Shown here: piece by piece, positions 59,150 to 64,000 of the stretch | Layout of the letters: each line of letters begins with the position of its first letter | Position numbering within the stretch: position 1 is the first letter of the stretch | DNA from: Streptomyces resistomycificus | Lineage (GTDB): Bacteria; Actinomycetota; Actinomycetes; Streptomycetales; Streptomycetaceae | Length of the DNA: 64,000 bases | Assembly: GCF_001514265.1 (NCBI RefSeq) | Contig: NZ_KQ948996.1 | Location: forward strand, 62,001 to 126,000 | Direction of reading: 5' to 3' | Notes under the pieces: model-generated | The model's database searches: none | Seen by the model: the letters and a program-made list of their open reading frames with translations, nothing else | What the model was told of the DNA's origin: nothing | Translations under genes and position numbers: made by a program

Positions 59150-60717
59150 CGGACTTCGACGCGATCGACGCGCTGCTGGCCGGCGCCAAGCCGGAGGTGC
59201 CGCTGCCGCCCGTCGAGGAACGGCGCGCGCTGCGCGAGCACCTGAACCTGTCGCGTGCGCAGGTGGCGCAGGTGCTCGGAGTGAGCCCGTCCACTGTCGG
59301 CGGCTGGGAGTCCGGCCGGGACCCGGGCGGCGAGGTACGGGAGAAGTACGCGTACTTCCTCGACGGGGCCCGCGCCCGGCGGCAGGCCCAGGCGGCCGAG
59401 GAAGCGGCGATCACCGTCCAGGACGCGGGCAGCCCCGCGGAGGCCGAGGACGTCGAGACCGCGTCAGTGGCCCCGGTCGGAGACGGAGGCGGAGACGGTG
59501 ACGCGGACGAGGTCGAGGTTCTCACCAGCCCTCAGCCCTGTGTGCTGTGCGGACGGCCCGCCCGCCACCAGGTCGCCGGCTTCCCCCAGCACCTGGACCC
59601 GGCCGACTGCGGTAGGACAGCGGCCACGCCGCCCGCGCGAGCGGCAGAGCCGGAAGGGGGCAGGCCTGACATCGAGCCCGATCCCGAGCCCGAGCGCCCA
59701 GCGTCGCGGAAGCCGACGCCCGAGTCCGTCGCGGTCCGCCCCGTGGGCCGCCGGATGCAGGCCGCCTCCGACACCCCCGATCTGATCGGTCAGGCCGTCG
59801 CAGCCGCCCTCGCACAGCACCAGGGTGACGTCGACACCGCCACGGCGGCGCTGGTGAAGCGCGCGATCCCGGATGCCATGGCACTGCTGGACGCCACCCG
59901 CAGAGGCGGCCGGTACGACGTCGTCGCGCACCCCTGGATCCCGGACATCCTGCGCAAGCAGTCCGCTCGCGGGGCCGACCAGATCTGGGAGGCCCGCCCC
60001 AAGTGGTTCCGCCCGCAACTCCCGCCCGGAAACCACGAGGTGACGGCGCTCGACATCAACGGGGCGTACCTGAGCGCGCTCAAGACCCATCTCCCGATCG
60101 GCCAGTTGGAACACTCCACCGGCCCCGGCCATGACCGCCGCCGGGCCGGCGTCCACCTGATCACCCCGCCCGGGTGGGAGCACGAGGACGTCCTGCCGAA
60201 CCCCATCGGCAACCGTGACGAGCCGGGCCCGCTGTGGGTCACCGAGCCGACCCTGCGCCTGTTGTTGCGGCTGTCCGGACCGAAGTACGGCCTGTGCGAC
60301 CCGCCCGAGATCCATGAGTCGTTCACGTCGGGGGCGACGGAGGGCCTGCTGGAGAAGTTCCGGGTCGCGCTGAAGGACGCGCGGGACCGCGCCATCGTCG
60401 ACGGGGACGAGGTGACGCTGGAGTACGTGAAGGCGATGTACTCCAAGTTCGTCTCGACCATGGGGGAGTCGAACTACAACCGGGAGCTGTACCGCCCCGA
60501 CTGGATGCACCTGATCCGCTCCCAGGCCTTCGCCAACCTCTGGATGAAGGCGTACAAGGCCTACGACGAGGGTTTGACGGTGGTCCGCGCGATGGGTACC
60601 GACGAGCTCCACGTGATCGGTGACTGGCGCGGTGTCTTCGCGGAGGGCCGCGGAGTGACCGAGGTGAAGGTCAAGGACACGTACACCGTCGGCTCCGAGG
60701 AGAACCAGGAGCGCTGA
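59146..60717 (+). CDS. tap: Telomere-associated protein Tap
   Basis: A 523-residue protein recognised as Tap, which binds the single-stranded 3' overhang of Streptomyces telomeres and recruits the terminal protein Tpg for end patching. Residues about 28-60 form an XRE-type HTH (HLNLSRAQVAQVLGVSPSTV). Residues 132-155 hold a Cys/His cluster (Cys132, Cys135, His141, His149, Cys155) that may bind zinc. A proline-rich acidic linker follows, then a conserved C-terminal domain from about 255 with VTALDINGAYLSALKTHLPI and LEYVKAMYSKFVSTMGES. It lies between the small HTH gene and tpg as an operon. This Tap looks shorter than the type proteins I remember (over 700 residues), but I cannot check. Confidence 0.85.
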   Translation: MTDFDAIDALLAGAKPEVPLPPVEERRALREHLNLSRAQVAQVLGVSPSTVGGWESGRDPGGEVREKYAYFLDGARARRQAQAAEEAAITVQDAGSPAEAEDVETASVAPVGDGGGDGDADEVEVLTSPQPCVLCGRPARHQVAGFPQHLDPADCGRTAATPPARAAEPEGGRPDIEPDPEPERPASRKPTPESVAVRPVGRRMQAASDTPDLIGQAVAAALAQHQGDVDTATAALVKRAIPDAMALLDATRRGGRYDVVAHPWIPDILRKQSARGADQIWEARPKWFRPQLPPGNHEVTALDINGAYLSALKTHLPIGQLEHSTGPGHDRRRAGVHLITPPGWEHEDVLPNPIGNRDEPGPLWVTEPTLRLLLRLSGPKYGLCDPPEIHESFTSGATEGLLEKFRVALKDARDRAIVDGDEVTLEYVKAMYSKFVSTMGESNYNRELYRPDWMHLIRSQAFANLWMKAYKAYDEGLTVVRAMGTDELHVIGDWRGVFAEGRGVTEVKVKDTYTVGSEENQER

Positions 60718-60810
60718 TCACCGACAAGGCGTCAGTTCCCAGTAGGATCGATCCGCATCGCACAGGGGTTGTGAAGACACCCTCAATGACCCGCCGCGCA
60801 GGGAGACAAG

Positions 60811-61386
60811 GTGCCGGAGAGGAACAACGAGTTCGGTAAGTACGGAGCTCGCGGCATCCGAGGCCACGAAGCCGTAGCCCGTCGACTCGACGCCCTCGCC
60901 GGCTTCGTCGCCACCCCGGTCACGGCCCGGCGCGGCCTGCTCGCCCGCCTGCACTACCTCACCCGCAGCGAACACGCCCGCCAAGCGGCCCGGGACGCCG
61001 GACTCACGGTCACCGACGACACCCTGAAGAAGTGGCTGCGGGGCAGGCGCAACCCGTCGAAGAGGAACCTCGAACGCATCGAGACGGCCTACCGGACGGT
61101 TCGTCGGCACAACGTCGCCCGCTACCTGCTCGCGCGCCTCAACCGCGAGGGCCGTGGCACGCGCGTCGAGTTCCACCCGCTCAACCAGTCCCAGGTCGAC
61201 CGGCCCCGCCAGCGCGCGGTCGAGTACCGCACGCTCAACGTCCGCCGCTGGGACCGCATCGTCGAGGCATGGGCCGAGGACGACGAAAGGGCCCTGGACG
61301 ACGCCTGGGTCAGCGAAGCGGTGGTGGACCTCGGCTCGCAGTGGGGCCAGTACGAGTACGTCACCAACATCGGTTTCGCTGCCTGA
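60811..61386 (+). CDS. tpg: Telomere terminal protein Tpg
   Basis: A 191-residue basic protein recognised as Tpg, the protein bound covalently to the 5' ends of Streptomyces linear replicons and used as primer for patching the telomere. The N-terminal part is KYGARGIRGHEAVARRLDAL. An HTH-like middle has ARQAARDAGLTVTDDTLKKW LRGRRNPSKRNLERIETAY in sequence. The segment NREGRGTRVEFHPLNQSQVD contains Thr117. In the S. lividans protein the priming residue is, as I recall, Thr114 in a matching segment, so Thr117 is the candidate here. GTG 60811 has GGGAG upstream. The gene starts 93 bp after tap. Confidence 0.88.
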   Translation: MPERNNEFGKYGARGIRGHEAVARRLDALAGFVATPVTARRGLLARLHYLTRSEHARQAARDAGLTVTDDTLKKWLRGRRNPSKRNLERIETAYRTVRRHNVARYLLARLNREGRGTRVEFHPLNQSQVDRPRQRAVEYRTLNVRRWDRIVEAWAEDDERALDDAWVSEAVVDLGSQWGQYEYVTNIGFAA

Positions 61387-61492
61387 CGGGCGAGCGGCCG
61401 GGGCCCGACGACCGGCCGCGTTCCCTTCCGTGTGGACCGGCGGTCTGCCTGAGCCCACACGGCGGGCCCCATGTCGTCGGGCGCCTCGCGGG

Positions 61493-61954
61493 TCAGCCGG
61501 CGAACACCCGGCCCTCCTTCACGACGTAGTGCGCGGGCTGGGAGCAGCCGATGGACGGCGTGATCTTCAGACTCACGGTGAGCGGCGCGGGCTCGGTGCT
61601 CGCGGTCGAGAACTCGCAGACGGCACCGCTGCCCGTGACCGGGTACCAGAACCATCCCTCGACGTCGCCCACGGTGACCCGGTCGGACTCCTTCCAGGCG
61701 CCACCGGTCTGCGTGTAGACCTGCAGCCGTACGGAGGCGGCGAACTGGTCCTCCGTCGACCGCAGTGCGGTCAGCGTGACCTTGTAGTCGCTGCCCAGGA
61801 CGGACGAGGCGATGAGTTGCGTCTGCGGAGCTGCGGTGCCGGCGTCGGCGGCTCCCGCGCCGGCGGTCCCTAGGGCGGCCGCCGCCAGGAGGGTGACAGC
61901 CGCGGCGGCGGCGCTGCGGGTGCGGTTCTTGTGGTGGTCGCGGACCAGGTTCAT
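61493..61954 (-). CDS. Small secreted protein of unknown function
   Basis: A 153-residue exported protein. The signal is KNRTRSAAAAAVTLLAAAAL, with cleavage near AGAADA. The mature part is beta-rich, with YKVTLTALRSTEDQFAASVR LQVY in sequence and two cysteines (AVCEFST and PSIGCSQ) probably forming one disulfide. The pattern of alternating strands with a single disulfide suggests a compact beta-sandwich. ATG 61954 is chosen. No enzymatic motif is visible. It converges with tpg. Confidence 0.75.
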   Translation of the reverse strand: MNLVRDHHKNRTRSAAAAAVTLLAAAALGTAGAGAADAGTAAPQTQLIASSVLGSDYKVTLTALRSTEDQFAASVRLQVYTQTGGAWKESDRVTVGDVEGWFWYPVTGSGAVCEFSTASTEPAPLTVSLKITPSIGCSQPAHYVVKEGRVFAG

Positions 61955-62194
61955 GTGTTCCCCCGTGGAACGAGTTATACCGGAACGTCGGTTTCGTTCG
62001 TACGGTGGTAAAGACCAGTCACAGCGCTTCGCGGTTGCACGGAATGTCGTGCTTTTTCCAGGGCCCGGCCCGGGAGCCCGTCGGTCCGCGATGGGGTCGA
62101 GGTGCTCCGCCGCCGATCGGCGGGGCACCTGTGTGATGCCCCGCCGATCGGCCTGATGTCGGTGCGGGGCCCGTGCCGGGCGCCGCCGGGGAGG

Positions 62195-62869
62195 TTACAG
62201 GCCGTCACGCACCATGGCTGCGACGATCTGGACGTGGCGGTCGGCCGCGGTGTTCGAGAACTCGTTGTCGTAGTTCAGGCCGTAGGGCCAGAAGTGCCCG
62301 CCTCCGGTGGACAGGGTGGCCCCCGACCCGTCGAACCGCTTGACGAGCGCCGTTGCCTGGGCGCCGCGCCAGGTGCCCCCGGATCCGAGGGAGGACCAGC
62401 CCGAGCTCGTGCCCACGCCGATGGTGTGGGCGATCTCGTGCAGTGCGGTCCGCTCGTTCATGTAACTGCGGTTGCCGAAGCGGATGGTGCCGTTGATGCT
62501 GCCATCGGCGGTGGGTACGCCCGGGTCGTAGCGGACGGTGATGCTCTTGCCCAGGTCGCTGAGGTTGTTGTACCGGCTCACGGCGGCGTTCATGGCCGCC
62601 GTGATGAGGTCGTAGGCCGTCCGCTGGTCGGCGGTGGGGTTGGCGGCCCTTTCGAGGGACCAGGTGATGCTGGCCGCCGCCGCGCGTTCCCGGGGCGGCG
62701 ACTCGGGTGCCGGTGTGGATGCCGATGGTGCTGCCGGGACGGACTGCGGCGCGGCCTGGGCGATGCCGGGGCCGGTCAGCACGGTGGCCGCCAGCGCGGT
62801 CATGATCGCCTTGTGGCGCCAGGGTGACGTCGTTCGCGCAGTGGGGTGCGGAGCTCGTCGCGGACGCAT
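62195..62869 (-). CDS. Secreted zinc metalloprotease-like protein (HExxH)
   Basis: A 224-residue exported protein with signal HKAIMTALAATVLTGPGIAQ (cleavage near QAAP), a proline/serine-rich propeptide-like stretch, and a catalytic domain from about residue 67. The zinc motif is ERTALHEIAHTIGVGTS (His144, Glu145, His148). Metzincins usually have a third His at GxxH, but here it is Thr, so the third ligand must come from elsewhere, perhaps in GGGHFWPYGLNYDNE. ATG 62869 has AGGAGG 5 nt upstream. It is separated by 419 bp from a peptidase-inhibitor-like gene on the same strand. Confidence 0.8.
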   Translation of the reverse strand: MRPRRAPHPTARTTSPWRHKAIMTALAATVLTGPGIAQAAPQSVPAAPSASTPAPESPPRERAAAASITWSLERAANPTADQRTAYDLITAAMNAAVSRYNNLSDLGKSITVRYDPGVPTADGSINGTIRFGNRSYMNERTALHEIAHTIGVGTSSGWSSLGSGGTWRGAQATALVKRFDGSGATLSTGGGHFWPYGLNYDNEFSNTAADRHVQIVAAMVRDGL

Positions 62870-63235
62870 GGGTCCTCCTGTGGGGGGTGGGGTGTCGAGC
62901 GTGGGGGGTGGCGGTGGTGGCGCACCGTCGAGGAGTCGCACGTTGTTCGAAATATTGAACAGACGTGACGTCCTCTCCGTCGGGCGCTCCGGAAGCCGGA
63001 TGTCGGCAAGTATCCAGTCGCGAAGTGCGACGTCAAGACCTCCCGCGCGCAACTCCTCGACACGATGGCGATTTCTTCCCATGTGCCCCTCATCTGCCAA
63101 CGAAGACAGGGCTGTTGGCAGCCGGTTGCACCTTGGGCGGGAAGTGGCACACCGCCCCGTGCGGTGTCATTGCGACAGGAAAGGTGAACATGGGATTGGG
63201 TTCGGCGCAGATGCTCCCTTTCACTTCTCGCGCAG
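62870..63235. other. Intergenic region upstream of the metalloprotease
   Basis: No supported gene. The DNA near 62940-62975 and 63060-63110 is AT-richer than its surroundings and may hold the promoter of the metalloprotease. A longer in-frame extension of that gene to 63100 exists but lacks a ribosome site and signal-peptide logic. Confidence 0.5.
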
Positions 63236-63276
63236 CGCGCCTGTGGCCCACCGGGATGCGGTGGGCCACAGGCGCG
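63236..63276 (-). terminator. Strong hairpin terminator, 18-bp perfect arms
   Basis: CGCGCCTGTGGCCCACCG (63236-63253) pairs perfectly with 63259-63276 around a GGATG loop, just downstream of the I36-like gene. Confidence 0.85.
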
Positions 63277-63288
63277 AGCGAAGCGGTG

Positions 63289-63747
63289 TCAGGAGTCCAG
63301 GAACTTCCCGCAGGAGCCCTCGGCCACCCAGCGGTGGGAGCTGATCTCGTTGTCCACGTCGTAACCGCTGGTGAAGGAGAACCCGTTGAGGCTGCTCATG
63401 TAGTACTCGGACTTCTTGATGCAGGTGTGGCCGCCGGCCCAGTCCTCACCCGTCCCGTTGAAGACCTGGACGGCGAGACCGGAGGTCCCCTTGTGCAGGA
63501 TGGACTCCGCGTTGTTGGTGTCACCGCCCTGGAACGAACCCTGGCTGTTGCCCCAGTTCGAGTCCGCGCCTTCGGCGCTGCCGAGGTAGCCGCTGCAGTT
63601 GTCGTTCGCGTAGGCGTAGAAGTAGCCGTTGGTGGCGCTGTTCCACGCGTTGTCGCACGGGGTGGCGGCCTGGGCGCCGCTGGTGGGGACGATCACCGCG
63701 AGGCCGGCGAGGCCGAGAGTGGCAGCTGCCGCCAGGGTCTTGCGCAT
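63289..63747 (-). CDS. Secreted peptidase inhibitor I36-like protein
   Basis: A 152-residue exported protein. The signal is MRKTLAAAATLGLAGLAVIV, with cleavage near AQAATP. The mature protein shows the beta/gamma-crystallin-like pattern of peptidase inhibitor family I36 (SMI type): FYAYANDNCSGYLGSAEGAD, followed by WGNSQGSFQGGDTNNAESIL and VQVFNGTG. There are four Cys residues in the mature part (CDNAW, DNCSGY, HTCIKK, GSCGKF), enough for two disulfides. ATG 63747 has a GGAG-type site upstream. It could inhibit extracellular metalloproteases; the neighbouring metalloprotease-like gene makes that notable but unproven. Confidence 0.75.
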   Translation of the reverse strand: MRKTLAAAATLGLAGLAVIVPTSGAQAATPCDNAWNSATNGYFYAYANDNCSGYLGSAEGADSNWGNSQGSFQGGDTNNAESILHKGTSGLAVQVFNGTGEDWAGGHTCIKKSEYYMSSLNGFSFTSGYDVDNEISSHRWVAEGSCGKFLDS

Positions 63748-63835
63748 GAGGGATCACTCCTTGGTCTGGTGGTGTGGTGCGGGGTGCTCCGCAGGCATGG
63801 CGCTGCGGACGTGTGGGGGTCCGGATCACCCGTTG

Positions 63836-64000
63836 TCAGGCGGTGGAACCGGTGATGTCCTCGGCGCGGGCCAGTGCCGCCAGGCCCATGCGCCGATAGG
63901 AGGCGATGTCCGCGGCGTACCGGCCGAGCTTCTTGTCGCGGTACTCGGCGTCCAGCGTCCGCGCCGTGTCGCCCAGCGGGGTCGTGGTCGCGCAGGTGGC
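63836..64000 (-). CDS. Partial gene at the window edge, C-terminal 54 residues
   Basis: The frame is open from the window edge to TGA 63836-63838 and reads ATCATTPLGDTARTLDAEYR-like sequence at its start, then DKKLGRYAADIASYRRMGLA and EDITGSTA at its end. The exact start is outside the window. The fragment is helical and charged. I do not recognise the family. It is on the same strand as, and upstream of, the I36-like gene. Confidence 0.6.
   Translation of the reverse strand, partial: ATCATTTPLGDTARTLDAEYRDKKLGRYAADIASYRRMGLAALARAEDITGSTA

Noticed and set aside
58838..64000. A chromosome end within the window
   Set aside because: No packed series of palindromes typical of Streptomyces telomeres is seen, and genes continue to both edges. 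tap-tpg only shows that an end exists on the replicon.

Overview
The window is high-GC actinobacterial DNA with the gene style of Streptomyces: frequent GTG starts, translationally coupled operons, Tat-exported enzymes, a mycothiol-dependent isomerase-family protein, IdeR/DmdR-type iron boxes, and many TetR, AraC, MerR and HxlR regulators. The strongest clue to position is a tap-tpg operon (58838-61386). It encodes the telomere-associated protein Tap and the telomere terminal protein Tpg of linear Streptomyces replicons, so the window probably lies in a chromosome arm or on a linear plasmid. Decayed insertion sequences (IS5-, ISKra4-, IS701- and IS1380-like) and broken genes fit an arm region.

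Layout. 1-4.8 kb: transposase scraps, a maleylpyruvate-isomerase-like protein, a GNAT acetyltransferase, and a GT4 glycosyltransferase coupled to a two-repeat protein of unknown function. 4.9-9 kb: acyltransferase-3 membrane protein, isochorismatase-type hydrolase, Tat-exported putative glycosidase behind a LacI-type operator, and a frameshifted membrane protein. 9.2-11.6 kb: a signalling group of PP2C/RsbU-like phosphatase, MASE1 sensor and RsbW-like ATPase. 11.7-12 kb: a 16-bp minisatellite. 12-15 kb: sulfite-oxidase-like molybdoenzyme, GNAT protein and DMT transporter. 15.2-25.8 kb: M19-like peptidase with an F5/8 domain, TetR, FAD monooxygenase, saccharopine-dehydrogenase-like enzyme divergent from a GlxA-type regulator, GH46 chitosanase, SMP-30 lactonase divergent from an Lrp regulator, and glutamine-dependent NAD synthetase.

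26-32 kb: an MFS exporter, then a run of small membrane and stress-type proteins in which three transcription units are each preceded by the same 17-bp inverted repeat (TCACC-N7-GGTGA), then a TIR-HEAT protein that is a candidate single-gene defence or NAD-degrading system. 33-42.6 kb: a secreted tripeptidyl-aminopeptidase-like enzyme followed by a genome scrapyard: PemK/MazF-like protein, IS701/XRE chimera, a SUKH (SMI1/KNR4) protein between two IS1380 pieces, an IS5 remnant, an internally deleted hydrolase and a MerR stub.

42.7-58.7 kb: cytochrome P450, membrane protein, glutamate decarboxylase, GAP-family protein, an iron-box-controlled siderophore uptake locus (ViuB-like reductase divergent from ATPase, lipoprotein and fused FecCD permease), GlxA-type regulator beside a GAPDH paralogue, DmpA-type aminopeptidase, and an MFS exporter convergent with an HxlR regulator. 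58.8-64 kb: the tap-tpg operon and then secreted proteins, including a zinc metalloprotease and a peptidase-inhibitor-I36-like protein.

Family assignments rest on motifs and recalled family features. No database search was run.
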